Below, in pieces: positions 44,205 to 54,048 of a DNA stretch of 64,000 nt. Position 1 is the first letter of the stretch. Each line of letters starts with the position of its first letter. The stretch is from Cecembia rubra (GTDB taxonomy: Bacteria; Bacteroidota; Bacteroidia; Cytophagales; Cyclobacteriaceae). The stretch covers positions 29,443 through 93,442 of the forward strand of contig NZ_PYGF01000014.1 in the NCBI RefSeq assembly GCF_003014575.1, read 5' to 3'. A program made the translations under genes and the position numbers. Under the pieces are notes generated by a model, which was not told the origin of the DNA, ran no database searches, and saw only the letters and a list, made by a program, of their open reading frames with translations.

Positions 44205-45032
44205 TTAGGTTATGCTTTCTCTAGAATATTTCCCACTCCCGATCAACATCCAAACTCCCAATCTAAAAATATAAAAATAAGCAATAGAGTAAATCAAGAT
44301 TGGTGTAAAACTAAACCCACAAGAAATTAAAAAAGAAAAAAGAAGCACAATTGAATAATATTTTACCCTGAAGACATCCAAAGATCCTACTAGTTTTTTT
44401 AACCAGCTGATTTTATATTTTGGTTTTACCGCATGTTCTATGGTCCTAAGCACAGGAAAACAGCATAAAACAATCAAATATGGATCAAACCCATGTCCCA
44501 AACCCAAATATAGGATAGGAAATACCCAATACTTACTCAGACATAAGAAGAAGTAAGAAATGATATTCCATCTTGAACGAATTACATTATGTAGATAGAA
44601 AAAAAACCTCGCAAATATAACTATTGAAACAAACCATACTATTTGTTCAATACTACAAAAATTGAAATGATACAAGCTACTTGTAAATCCCATAAAAATT
44701 AAAATCCTGATCCAAGCAATTCTACGGAAATTCTTATTTATTAAATCAATATCCTCTTGGTTAATCCTGAAATTTGGATGTGCTTCCTTCTTTATTGTCA
44801 AGGCATCATTTTCCAAATACCCAATCTCATAAATACTTATCCAGGCTACAAATGCCAAAAAAAAGGAAAAGAAATGGGGATTGATTTCAAGCTGATAAAA
44901 ACCAAAAAGAAAAACCATCAAAAACAACGGATAAATCCATACTAGAGATAATTTCTCTGGAAGACTTTTTAAACGGGAATAAGACAGGTAATAAAAGGGA
45001 ATAACAAACTTATACATGTAAAATTTCAGCAT
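44205..45032 (-). CDS. Polytopic membrane protein, possibly UbiA prenyltransferase-like
   Basis: A 275-residue protein with seven to eight hydrophobic segments. YEIGYLENDALTIKKEAHPN resembles the first Asp-rich region of UbiA-type proteins, but the second motif is not clear. It overlaps the HAD phosphatase by 23 bases. UbiA/HAD pairs are known in prenyl-phosphate sugar pathways, which supports but does not prove the call. Confidence 0.45.
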   Translation of the reverse strand: MLKFYMYKFVIPFYYLSYSRLKSLPEKLSLVWIYPLFLMVFLFGFYQLEINPHFFSFFLAFVAWISIYEIGYLENDALTIKKEAHPNFRINQEDIDLINKNFRRIAWIRILIFMGFTSSLYHFNFCSIEQIVWFVSIVIFARFFFYLHNVIRSRWNIISYFFLCLSKYWVFPILYLGLGHGFDPYLIVLCCFPVLRTIEHAVKPKYKISWLKKLVGSLDVFRVKYYSIVLLFSFLISCGFSFTPILIYSIAYFYIFRLGVWMLIGSGKYSRESIT

Positions 45033-45687
45033 GTGGATGGGTGGCCAATAAGCTTTCCCATTTTTTTATATTCCGTTTTTTGGAAATCACCAAAGCTTTT
45101 TCAGCTAGCGCAATCAATGCAATATCATCCAAATTATCGGTGTACACAAAGAAATGAGCAGTTTGAATATCAAAATACTTTTCAATCAGTCTTATTTTAT
45201 TTCCCTTTAGGTCTTGGCATAATTTTCCGGAATAAATACCTTCTTCTGATTTTTCTAATATTGAAGCAAAGTATTCTTCCACCTCCAATTCATTAGCAAT
45301 GGCTTTAATTACTGGTTCCAGAGAGGCGCTTACCAAAACTATCCTCCTATTTTTTTCTTGCGCTTTCTTCAAAATGCTTTGTGTTTTTAAGAACCTTTTT
45401 GAATTTAACTCCTCAGACACAAAAAGATTAGCATAACGTTCTAGTTCGTACGCATTTTCATGCTTTAGCATTCCAATCAAAAAAGTTCGTAAATCTGCTT
45501 TTATGCCAATCTTAGTTAATGCAATAATAATGGCCTTTCCCGGCAAAGACAATAAAAGCTGAATCAGCCAATACTTGGCCCTATCCTTTTTTCTAAAGTA
45601 ATATTCCAAAAAACTATAAGTAGTATTGGTATGGTAAAGGGTACCGCAAACATCAAAAACATAAACGCTCTCCTTATCCTTCTCCAT
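45010..45687 (-). CDS. HAD-IB family phosphatase
   Basis: A 225-residue hydrolase with motif I VFDVCGTLYHTN (the nucleophile Asp and a Cys in place of the usual second-position variation), motif II VLVSASLE and motif III TDNLDDIALI. I use the ATG at 45687, which overlaps the upstream glycosyltransferase by 14 bases; the longer frame to 45816 is read inside that gene and is unlikely. Probable substrate is a phosphorylated sugar or prenyl-linked sugar phosphate, by context only. Confidence 0.82.
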   Translation of the reverse strand: MEKDKESVYVFDVCGTLYHTNTTYSFLEYYFRKKDRAKYWLIQLLLSLPGKAIIIALTKIGIKADLRTFLIGMLKHENAYELERYANLFVSEELNSKRFLKTQSILKKAQEKNRRIVLVSASLEPVIKAIANELEVEEYFASILEKSEEGIYSGKLCQDLKGNKIRLIEKYFDIQTAHFFVYTDNLDDIALIALAEKALVISKKRNIKKWESLLATHPHAEILHV

Positions 45688-46858
45688 ATTGCAAAGCTTG
45701 GTGATACAAGGCTGCTGATCTCTCCAAAGAAAAATGTTCTTCGGCAAATTGGATAACTTGGTCTCTCCTATCTTGATCCATAAGTTTTTGGATCCATGGA
45801 ACCAAACTTTCAGCATCCACAGCTTTCATGGTGTCCAAGGAATAGGTAAATTCCTGAGTACCCAAAAGCTCATCCAAATCTCCAATTCCAGGATTATAGA
45901 TCAAAGGCAATCCTGCACTGAGGTATTCCACCACTTTGATTGGGGCTACTCCCTGCATGGAAAAGCTTGGTTTGCGGAAGGAGATCCCAATATGTGCCTT
46001 TGTCAACTCTTCCTTTACTTGCCCTGCAGGAACAGATTTGATCTCCACACTTGAAAATAGCTGTGGATAATGTTGCTGAATATAATTTTGGACTTGCCCA
46101 ATTTGAAAAGTAAGAATTTTAAATCGGGCATCGGGAAAAGCCTTTTTGATGATTTGAAAGGTTTCCAACATTTCCGCTAACAGATATTGCGGGCCTTTGG
46201 ACCCCGCATATACTAAGGTAAGTTGTTTTGGTTTGACTACAGAAGGATGATTTTCAATGGGTACAAAAGTACCATTATTTACCACAAACACTTTATCCTT
46301 ATCAAATCCTTCTCCCCCATTTTGAACAATAATTTCTTTAGCTTTTTGAGTTCTGCAGAGCAGGGAAGCTGCTTGATGATATGCCTGATGCTCCATGTTT
46401 TTAAAAAACTGGTACCGCCAAGTCTTTTTAGATAAGCCAGCAAAATCAACCCGCTCTTCTAAAGGAAAGCCATCTGCATCCCATACAAAGCGGAATTTTT
46501 GATTTTGACACAAGGCCTTTACAATAAAATAGGCATTGACTGCTCTGGGCATGACAACTTCTATTCCATGCTTTTTTGCATATTTTTTGACCCGATAAAT
46601 ATCCAGGAATTTGGCTTTCAACATTCCCCATAAAGCTGATTTTTGGGAAGAAGGAATACCCAGATAATGAATCCCTTTTGTTGCTAAATCTTCTTTTCTT
46701 TGCTTGATTTTTTCTTGTTTGGCAGAAGTAAACTGGATAATATGAAATTCGTATCCATACCTCTCTTTAAGTTTAATAAAAATAGGGGCAAACAGGTTTT
46801 CCAGATAAGTCACTTCCGGACCATCCCAACTCAAAAATAAAACTTTTGTAAACCTCAA
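45674..46858 (-). CDS. GT4-type glycosyltransferase
   Basis: A 394-residue GT-B protein. The C-terminal donor domain carries VFVVNNGTFVP, LTLVYAGSKGPQYLL and the conserved QGVAPIKVVEYLSAGLPLIY acidic region. It starts at a TTG. Member of the minus-strand polysaccharide operon. Confidence 0.85.
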   Translation of the reverse strand: MRFTKVLFLSWDGPEVTYLENLFAPIFIKLKERYGYEFHIIQFTSAKQEKIKQRKEDLATKGIHYLGIPSSQKSALWGMLKAKFLDIYRVKKYAKKHGIEVVMPRAVNAYFIVKALCQNQKFRFVWDADGFPLEERVDFAGLSKKTWRYQFFKNMEHQAYHQAASLLCRTQKAKEIIVQNGGEGFDKDKVFVVNNGTFVPIENHPSVVKPKQLTLVYAGSKGPQYLLAEMLETFQIIKKAFPDARFKILTFQIGQVQNYIQQHYPQLFSSVEIKSVPAGQVKEELTKAHIGISFRKPSFSMQGVAPIKVVEYLSAGLPLIYNPGIGDLDELLGTQEFTYSLDTMKAVDAESLVPWIQKLMDQDRRDQVIQFAEEHFSLERSAALYHQALQYGEG

Positions 46859-46873
46859 AATATGGATAGTTTT

Positions 46874-48001
46874 TCAGGAAATTAATCCCTTTTCCTTTAA
46901 GAGTTGTAGGTATAAATTTTCAACCTCTTGGCAGTATCGATCAGCTGTATAATTCACCACGGCCCTTTCATAGCCTTTTTCTCCCATAGATTTCCGTAAT
47001 TCTGGATCTTCAATCAGGATTTTCAACTTTTCAGCTATTTGATCTGGTGAAAAAGGGGGCACCAAAAATCCTGTCTTTCCATCGATCACAATATCCTGAA
47101 GTCCTCCTACCTTAGTGGCAATGACAGGAAGTCTGTGTAGCATTGCTTCAGCCGCTACTAATCCAAAACCTTCATGGACAGAGGGAATACAAAATGCATC
47201 CATCAGTGCATAATATTTATGAGGGTTCGCCTGGTAGCCAACAGGAATACACTGATCTACTAACCCTAAATCCGACATCTGACTTTTTAATTTTTCCAAA
47301 TCAGGCCCGGTTCCAACTAATAACAGTTTAAGATTTTTTTGTTTTAGTAATGAAAATGCAGAAATCAAATCCGAGAACCTTTTGATATGGTCATACACTC
47401 TTCCAACAGCTCCAATTACGAAATCCTCTTTTTCAAGATTTAAATCCTGCCTTAATTTTAATAATTCCTTTGATGTATTAGGTTCTGGTATTGCGACACC
47501 ATTATTGATCAAAACAACCTTCTTTGGTTTTAATTTAACATTTTCCCTTAAAAATTTGAGGACTGAAGGAGAAATTGCCACGACTTTATCAGAGAAAATT
47601 GAATACAACCTTTGAAGTATTATAGCTTTTTTCGATCGTGTTTGAGGATCTGAAGTTTCTTCAATTATTTTCACAGGTACTCTGCCAAACACTCCTCCAA
47701 CAGTCGCCATACTCATTCCTTCGAAGACTGCTCCATGAATAATATGTGGCCTAAAAGACTTTATAATTTGAATTACTTTGCTATATTTTTCAATATGAAA
47801 TGGATGAGAAAATCCTCCCACAGTAATAATTTCAACTCCTTCATTTTTCAATTCTTCGTAAACAAAACCAAATGCATGAGTACATATAATTTTCACTCCA
47901 TACTTTTCCTTATCTAACCACCGGACATTCAAAAGTCTCCTTTGTTCCACTCCACCGGAAGCGATAGTTTCCAAACAATACAATATTCTAATTTTCTTCA
48001 T
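46874..48001 (-). CDS. GT4-family glycosyltransferase
   Basis: A 375-residue GT-B enzyme. MKKIRILYCLETIASGGVEQ gives the acceptor-domain start, VVLINNGVAIP and GAVGRVYDHIKRF the linker and donor start, and SVHEGFGLVAAEAMLHRLPV the E-x7-E donor motif. It retains the sugar. Confidence 0.92.
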   Translation of the reverse strand: MKKIRILYCLETIASGGVEQRRLLNVRWLDKEKYGVKIICTHAFGFVYEELKNEGVEIITVGGFSHPFHIEKYSKVIQIIKSFRPHIIHGAVFEGMSMATVGGVFGRVPVKIIEETSDPQTRSKKAIILQRLYSIFSDKVVAISPSVLKFLRENVKLKPKKVVLINNGVAIPEPNTSKELLKLRQDLNLEKEDFVIGAVGRVYDHIKRFSDLISAFSLLKQKNLKLLLVGTGPDLEKLKSQMSDLGLVDQCIPVGYQANPHKYYALMDAFCIPSVHEGFGLVAAEAMLHRLPVIATKVGGLQDIVIDGKTGFLVPPFSPDQIAEKLKILIEDPELRKSMGEKGYERAVVNYTADRYCQEVENLYLQLLKEKGLIS

Positions 48002-48023
48002 TAAACTAATAGAAGTATAAAAA

Positions 48024-49202
48024 CTAAGAACCTGGATTAGAGTAAATATTTAATAATCGGTTTGAATAATTTTCAACTGAAAACCTTGTGGATTCAATTT
48101 GAGCTCTTTGCCCTAAAACTGTCCTTTGGTCCTTAGAAAGATCAATATAATCGTACAAGGCTTTAAAAATAGAGTATTCATCAAGAGGATCGATTAAAAA
48201 AGCAGATTTAGAATTGCCGATAATCTCCAGAGTACCACCAACCTTGGTAACAATAGAAGGTAAACCAACAGACATCGCCTCCACCAAAGAGACAGAGGAT
48301 CCTTCACTCAGAGAAGGTAACACAAAAACATCTGAATTTTCCAAAAATGGATAGACATTCTCTTGAAATCCCCAGAATTTCACGTTTTCTGTTATACCCA
48401 ATTCCTTACTCTGATTTTCTAGGCTCTCCCTCAAAGGTCCATCTCCCACAATCCATAATTCTATAGTTTTTTCAGAAAACTCATTGCGTAACCTTGCAAA
48501 AGCAGTAATCAACCTATCCAAATTCTTCACAGGCACCAATCTACATGTCGTCACAAACACAAAAGGCTTTCTTTCCTCACTTTCAATTCCATCAGAAACA
48601 GCTTCACCAAAAGAAAAAGGCTTTCCTTTGTCAATTCGAACGGAGGCACGGAGAGAGAAATCTAATGAACTGTTCGATAATCTCTTTTCTCTATCCCCTA
48701 TTTCAACCGGATTATAAACCACCTCCACCTTCTCTTCCTCCACCTCTCCCAATTCCACAATTCTATCCTTCACCGCCTGGGAAATAGCAATGACTTTGGT
48801 CGCATTCTTATAAACTAACCTAAAAATATACTTCCAATAAGAATGATGATTGGGGAACCCTATCTCCTCTCCTATCCTAACGGGAACACCTGCTAATCTT
48901 GCTGCAATCAATCCATGGAAATTTGCTTCGGCAGCCTGACAATGCACAACATCTGGATTAATCAGTTTAATCAAATCAAGTAATTTAAACACTAAACTAA
49001 TATTAGGTATCCTTAGATTTTTATTTAAAACTGTAACATTTATACCCTTTATCTGTAATAATTTTGCGCATTTTCCTCCTTTTGATAAAACGATTACCCA
49101 AATTTCAATATTTGGTAATGTTTTGAAAGCAGGAAGAGAATTAGCTAGGACTTGTTCAACTCCACCAAAATCAAGTTCTGGAATTACCCTTATTATTCTC
49201 AC
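48024..49202 (-). CDS. GT4-family glycosyltransferase
   Basis: A 392-residue GT-B enzyme. MRIIRVIPELDFGGVEQVLA, VVYNPVEIG, VTTCRLVPVKNLDRLI and LPSLSEGSSVSLVEAMSVGL are standard GT4 elements. It starts at GTG. It is separated by 1 base from the next upstream gene and contains a low-complexity linker (about 175-210) absent from its neighbour. Confidence 0.92.
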   Translation of the reverse strand: MRIIRVIPELDFGGVEQVLANSLPAFKTLPNIEIWVIVLSKGGKCAKLLQIKGINVTVLNKNLRIPNISLVFKLLDLIKLINPDVVHCQAAEANFHGLIAARLAGVPVRIGEEIGFPNHHSYWKYIFRLVYKNATKVIAISQAVKDRIVELGEVEEEKVEVVYNPVEIGDREKRLSNSSLDFSLRASVRIDKGKPFSFGEAVSDGIESEERKPFVFVTTCRLVPVKNLDRLITAFARLRNEFSEKTIELWIVGDGPLRESLENQSKELGITENVKFWGFQENVYPFLENSDVFVLPSLSEGSSVSLVEAMSVGLPSIVTKVGGTLEIIGNSKSAFLIDPLDEYSIFKALYDYIDLSKDQRTVLGQRAQIESTRFSVENYSNRLLNIYSNPGS

Positions 49203-49203
49203 T

Positions 49204-50154
49204 TTATTTGTAAATGAAACGAAAACAAAACTTCATGTAATTTCTTAAATGGTGACTAAGAAAACCACTTTTTACAAAAGCATTAATAAAAGTTTTCGGA
49301 AGCAGGTAAAACAATCGAACCAAAAAATATTTATTAGAAAGTGATCTAATAAATAAAGATAAATCATCAAAATTTTCTTTTGACCTAAATAGAGGGTATA
49401 AAGTAAAATAAGTCCATTTTATTTTAAACTTTTTGAAATCCTTAATATCTTCATTCGAATAAGCGGATTGCCAAGGAAAATAATCTTTTTTATGAATTTT
49501 ATAAATCAAGGTCTCACTTAGTAAGTACTTTTGCTTAGTCGCAGCGTTAAGATCATTTTGATTGTAAAACACAAGTCGATGGGGAATATAAAAAGCTTTC
49601 CCGTAATAAAGTATTGCACGGAACCAAACATCTAAATCTTCGCCTAATTTTATTTTTGGATCGAAGCCTGAATTTTTAAAAAAAAAATCTCTTCTTATTG
49701 CCGTTGCTGACGTAAAAAAGTAAGTGTATTTGATCGCTTTTTTGAAATAATTTTCAATAGGAAAACAATTTATCTCTAAGGGACATTCCAAATCTTCTAA
49801 TCTAGACCCATAACTAGAACCAATTATATTGATTTGGGAATTATCTTTTATGAATTTATTCAAACTGCTTAAGTATGTTGAAGCCCAATAATCATCTGCA
49901 TCTAAAAACGCAACCCAAGGGAATTTAGAATTTGCAATACCTGCATTCCTTGCAGCTGAAACCCCAGAATTAATTTGATTGATCAATTTGATATTATTTC
50001 CAAACTTCTTTGAGACCAATTCCACACCTCCATCTGTAGAGCCATCATTGATTACAATAATCTCAAAATCTTTATAATCTTGCTGAAGGACACTATTTAT
50101 GGCACTTTCTATAAAAGCTACCTTGTTATATAATGGAATGATTACTGAAAACAA
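49204..50154 (-). CDS. GT2-family glycosyltransferase
   Basis: A 316-residue GT-A enzyme with MFSVIIPLYNKVAFIESAIN, IVINDGSTDG, the DxD-type FLDADDYW and GEDLDVWFRAILYYG. It starts at TTG, directly at the conserved first beta strand. Confidence 0.9.
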   Translation of the reverse strand: MFSVIIPLYNKVAFIESAINSVLQQDYKDFEIIVINDGSTDGGVELVSKKFGNNIKLINQINSGVSAARNAGIANSKFPWVAFLDADDYWASTYLSSLNKFIKDNSQINIIGSSYGSRLEDLECPLEINCFPIENYFKKAIKYTYFFTSATAIRRDFFFKNSGFDPKIKLGEDLDVWFRAILYYGKAFYIPHRLVFYNQNDLNAATKQKYLLSETLIYKIHKKDYFPWQSAYSNEDIKDFKKFKIKWTYFTLYPLFRSKENFDDLSLFIRSLSNKYFLVRLFYLLPKTFINAFVKSGFLSHHLRNYMKFCFRFIYK

Positions 50155-50181
50155 CTAAAAAGGTATTTATTGTTAATAATT

Positions 50182-51141
50182 TTATTGAAACAATCGCTTT
50201 AATCTAAGAGCATTTTTGAAACCAATAATTTTTGAAACAATTTGAAACTTAGGACCTCCTATATAAGTATTTTCGTAAACTCCCAATTCCTCTATAGACT
50301 TCTCAGCCTCCTTTAATAATATGGAAAAATTGGGAAAAACATCGTAAAGAAATTTTTGATAAACTTTTTTAAGGGCAATCCTCACCCGTTTTGAATCTTC
50401 AACTGAAAGCACAGCTTTTTGATAACAGTGGTAAGACTCCATCATGGACATTAAAGCCTTTTGTGATTTCTGTTGGCTTACATTTGATTCCCCTGGCATC
50501 CTATAATACACCTTGCCTTTAGGTTCAAAGACAATCCCTTGACATTTCACTAAAACTCTACAAAAAAACTCTCCGTCTTGATTAATCTTAAGTCTTTCAT
50601 TCCATGGCCCCCCTTTCAAGATCAATTCCCGATGGGTTAACCAAGCCGCAGGCTGCATCATTTCCTGATGGTTCCAAGCATGCAGTAACCAATTCAAGCC
50701 TGAAGAGAAATCACCAAAAACACCATAAGGTACATGAGTCTGATCCACTAAATCATCTTTAAACATCACCCACTCACAGGAAGCCATAATAGCTGATGAC
50801 TCTCCTTGAAGCAGCGAAACCTGATTTGCTATTTTATCAGGTGAAAGGATATCATCTGCATCTAAAAACTGGATATATTCTCCCTTAGCCACATTGATGC
50901 CTAAGTTAGTCGCAGCTGAAACCCCTTTATTGATTGTATCGATCAATTTTATTTTTTCAGGAAATTGTTTGGCATAGTTTTCCAAAATCGACAGAGAACC
51001 ATCCGTAGATCCATCATTAATTACTATAATTTCAAGATGGTCATAACTTTGATTCAACGCGGAATCAAGTGTTTGCTTAACAAAATCTACTTTGTTAAAA
51101 ACAGGAATAATAATTGAAACGAGCGGTTTTATATTTTTAAT
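50182..51141 (-). CDS. GT2-family glycosyltransferase with non-canonical start
   Basis: GT-A enzyme with IVINDGSTDG, the DxD-type IQFLDADD and a WNERLKINQDGEFFCRV acceptor-site region. The first canonical start (TTG at 51057) would remove the essential first strand. The coding frame continues upstream as PLVSIIIPVFNKVDFVKQTL, exactly the family N-terminus, back to a TAA at 51151-51153, with no ATG, GTG or TTG. I set the start at the ATT at 51141 as a tentative choice; ATA at 51132 is the alternative. The gene may use a rare start or be a recent pseudogene. Confidence 0.75.
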   Translation of the reverse strand: MKNIKPLVSIIIPVFNKVDFVKQTLDSALNQSYDHLEIIVINDGSTDGSLSILENYAKQFPEKIKLIDTINKGVSAATNLGINVAKGEYIQFLDADDILSPDKIANQVSLLQGESSAIMASCEWVMFKDDLVDQTHVPYGVFGDFSSGLNWLLHAWNHQEMMQPAAWLTHRELILKGGPWNERLKINQDGEFFCRVLVKCQGIVFEPKGKVYYRMPGESNVSQQKSQKALMSMMESYHCYQKAVLSVEDSKRVRIALKKVYQKFLYDVFPNFSILLKEAEKSIEELGVYENTYIGGPKFQIVSKIIGFKNALRLKRLFQ

Positions 51142-51177
51142 TTTTAAAAATTATAAGTAGATAAAATTTAGTTAATC

Positions 51178-52041
51178 TCAACGTTTGGGCTCTCCTCCAC
51201 CAACCAAATGAAAATATTCCTGAAGGGCTCCTTTATTAATTTCATGACATATACTTAGAATAGCAAAAGACTCATTTGGAGAAAGTGTCACAATTTTTTT
51301 TAAAGCAAATCGATACCTTCTAACAAAAAAATCTAAAATATATTTTCTAAATCCTTTTTTGTTTTCTTTAAATCTCCTTGTATAGGTTCCTCCAATTACC
51401 CTTCTATATTTATCTACGAGTTCTTTACTTTGATACCTTGCAGGATGGTAAACTTTTACTTCAGGAGAAAAAACAACTTTATATTTTCCAGAAATTTTAC
51501 CTGACAAATCTGTATCTCCATTAGATCTTAGTTCTGAATTGAAGCCTCCAAACTCTTGAATCACGGATGTACGGGAAAACCAATTTGCTGTAATAGCAAA
51601 ACCGTCTTTAGCATATTGTTCTGTTTTAAACGCTGTATATTTTTCATAAATTTCTGATGGCGATAACTTTTTTGGATCTTTGAAAAAAAGTGGAATTGGC
51701 CCGGTTAATACTCCAATTTCTCTTTTTAAATCTCTATCAAAAAATTCTTTTGCCTTTAATAACCAGTTCTTGTCAGGCAAACAATCTGCATCAGTAAATG
51801 CTAAAATTTCACCTTTCGACTTCTCAATCCCTTTATTTCTAGCCGCATATGAACCTTGCTGACCTTCGGAGGTAACAATTAAATTCAATCCATCAACTTG
51901 GACGTTAATCTCACAAGAAGGATAATTATTTACAACAATTACTTCGAATTTTGATTTTTCTAAAGATTGCGAAGACAAAGATTGAAGACATTTATTTAGC
52001 CTTTCATTATCTTGAAAAGTGGGAATTATTACTGATATCAT
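51178..52041 (-). CDS. GT2-family glycosyltransferase
   Basis: A 287-residue GT-A enzyme of the type with SYAARNKGIEKSKGEILAFT and DADCLPD as nucleotide and metal site, then GGFNSELRSNGDTDLSGKI. Its start overlaps the upstream gene by 4 bases. Confidence 0.9.
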   Translation of the reverse strand: MISVIIPTFQDNERLNKCLQSLSSQSLEKSKFEVIVVNNYPSCEINVQVDGLNLIVTSEGQQGSYAARNKGIEKSKGEILAFTDADCLPDKNWLLKAKEFFDRDLKREIGVLTGPIPLFFKDPKKLSPSEIYEKYTAFKTEQYAKDGFAITANWFSRTSVIQEFGGFNSELRSNGDTDLSGKISGKYKVVFSPEVKVYHPARYQSKELVDKYRRVIGGTYTRRFKENKKGFRKYILDFFVRRYRFALKKIVTLSPNESFAILSICHEINKGALQEYFHLVGGGEPKR

Positions 52042-53006
52042 TTGAACGCTTTTCTCAATTTCAACTTCAAATAAATTGCTTTTTCCAAACCTATAAACTG
52101 CGCAAAAAACAAAAGCTTAGAATCAAAAAAAACATAAGGCCGTTTTTTTCCACTCAAAGATTTTATTTTTTCAAAAGCTCTGCAACATAATTCCGGGCTA
52201 ATAGCATTCATTCGATAAATAAAATGTTCATAATTTTTAATTAGTGCTTTTTTTGTTTTTGGTGAACTACAAAAATTTAATATCAAGTTTTGATAATTTT
52301 CGAAGGTTTTAAAAAGTGATTTCGCCGAATCAAAATTCTTTGTGGTGATAATGTTATTATATCTTGGCTTTCGATAATAACCTAAAGAGTCATTTACAAA
52401 AACTACTTTTGAACTGTTAGCAACTACCCTTGAAAAAAAATCACCATCTTGATTCAGTGTAAGATTTTCATCCCACAGACCTGTCGCATTAATAATTAGC
52501 TTTGATGTCAACCAAGCAAATGAAGCAATCATTTGTTGTTTAGTCCATAATTCAATTAATAATTCAAATGGTTTTAAATGTTCTCTATAAAATGAAAAAT
52601 TTTCAGAGTCCAAGTCACCAATCACATCATCAAAATATTCCCATCTACCAAATACTAAAACATCTTTTGGTTGACTTTTTAATACTTCAAACTGAAATTC
52701 AATCTTTTGTGAATCCAAAATATCATCAGCATCCAGAAATTGGATGTACTCACCTTTGCTTACCTGAATTCCAATGTTTCGTGCATGACAAGCACCTTTA
52801 TTAGTCTGTTGGATTAATTTAACCTTTGATGGGTATCTTAACGCTAAATCTTTAAGTATTTCTGTTGAACCATCTGTTGAACCGTCATCAATTAAAAGTA
52901 TTTCTAAATTATCATAGGTTTGGTTTAATACAGAATTAACTGCTTCCTCAACAAAATCCTTTTTATTAAATACAGGGATAATAACTGAAACTAAGGGTAA
53001 CATCAT
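52038..53006 (-). CDS. GT2-family glycosyltransferase
   Basis: A 322-residue GT-A enzyme, closely similar to the gene at 50182-51141 (MMLPLVSVIIPVFNKKDF, LLIDDGSTDGST, GEYIQFLDADDILDS, NQDGDFFSRVVANS). I use the ATG at 53006; a TTG at 53015 extends the frame by three codons. The two genes look like paralogues. Confidence 0.9.
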   Translation of the reverse strand: MMLPLVSVIIPVFNKKDFVEEAVNSVLNQTYDNLEILLIDDGSTDGSTEILKDLALRYPSKVKLIQQTNKGACHARNIGIQVSKGEYIQFLDADDILDSQKIEFQFEVLKSQPKDVLVFGRWEYFDDVIGDLDSENFSFYREHLKPFELLIELWTKQQMIASFAWLTSKLIINATGLWDENLTLNQDGDFFSRVVANSSKVVFVNDSLGYYRKPRYNNIITTKNFDSAKSLFKTFENYQNLILNFCSSPKTKKALIKNYEHFIYRMNAISPELCCRAFEKIKSLSGKKRPYVFFDSKLLFFAQFIGLEKAIYLKLKLRKAFK

Positions 53007-53080
53007 AAAGAACAATCAGATTACAAACTAAAAATTAGATTTTATAATTTTTTCAGCTAGTATTTCGTCATGACAAAACT

Positions 53081-54004
53081 TTATTTATGAATCAAATAAG
53101 CCAATGATTTTCCCTTTTTTTCGAACTTACCAACCATACTCACAAATGGAAAGCCAGCATATATCAAATCATTTGCAACTATCCCTTCTTCGGGAGTAAC
53201 CAAATCATATTTATGTGCTTTATAACCCTTTTCTAACTTTCTGGAAATCCGATAAAGCGCATAGTAATACCAATTGGCTATCCAAAACGGAATGATACCG
53301 TCCCAAATAGAATTTTGAGGGTAATATTTTTGCTTCATAATATAGTTAAACACCTGCATATCATAATTCCCATCATCCCCAAGTTCAGAAAACAGTTCGG
53401 TCATCTCTTGATAGATTTTTTCAATGACTTCTTTCTTCCCTCCTAGTGTTCCTGGAGTCAATAAAGGATAATTAAAAAAGCTAACAGGTAAGCGTCCTTT
53501 GAATTTACTATTAAAACTAAAAAGGGCTTTTAGGCCCCATTTACCGGTTTTCCAATACTTCCGCTGTCCCCTTCCGACAAATAATTTATCTGAATCTGAC
53601 TCAAATAGTTCCAAAGGGTTTTTGTTAACGATCACATCATTGATATCTGTGGAAACCACAAAGGCATCGGCCTTCAATTTCTTTACAAATTCATAAAATA
53701 TAAAAAACCGTTCATCATTCAAGGAATGAGGCCCCAATTGGCACCTAACAAATGAAATTTTTTCAGTGGTATATTTTTTTTCAAACGCTTCTGAAATCGT
53801 ATCACAAAATATTATTGCCCTTAATCCTAACTCTTCTATACTTTCATACCAATTTCTAAAATATTCAAAGTTATCACCAGCTTGCTGGATTTTGCGCATG
53901 GGATCAATCTTCGAGGTGAAGTAAGTCGACAAAATAATTAATTTCTCGTTCGAGGAATTAAAATTGCTTATTAAACTCTCTGTATCCGAACTAATTCTAT
54001 TCAT
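53081..54004 (-). CDS. Putative GT-A-like sugar transferase of unknown family
   Basis: A 307-residue soluble protein. FVVSTDINDVIVNKNPLELF is a DxD-like motif, and TPGTLGGKKEVIEKIYQEM with DDGNYDMQVFNYIM resembles late motifs of GT-A nucleotide-diphosphosugar transferases. No exact family recognised. Location supports a role in polysaccharide synthesis. Confidence 0.6.
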   Translation of the reverse strand: MNRISSDTESLISNFNSSNEKLIILSTYFTSKIDPMRKIQQAGDNFEYFRNWYESIEELGLRAIIFCDTISEAFEKKYTTEKISFVRCQLGPHSLNDERFFIFYEFVKKLKADAFVVSTDINDVIVNKNPLELFESDSDKLFVGRGQRKYWKTGKWGLKALFSFNSKFKGRLPVSFFNYPLLTPGTLGGKKEVIEKIYQEMTELFSELGDDGNYDMQVFNYIMKQKYYPQNSIWDGIIPFWIANWYYYALYRISRKLEKGYKAHKYDLVTPEEGIVANDLIYAGFPFVSMVGKFEKKGKSLAYLIHK

Positions 54005-54048
54005 TACAAATCCTTTAAATGACTTAAATTATCAAGAGTCTATTTTAC

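Noticed and set aside
45688..45816. Extended start of the HAD phosphatase
   Set aside because: It lies entirely inside the upstream glycosyltransferase in another frame; the internal ATG at 45687 directly precedes motif I.
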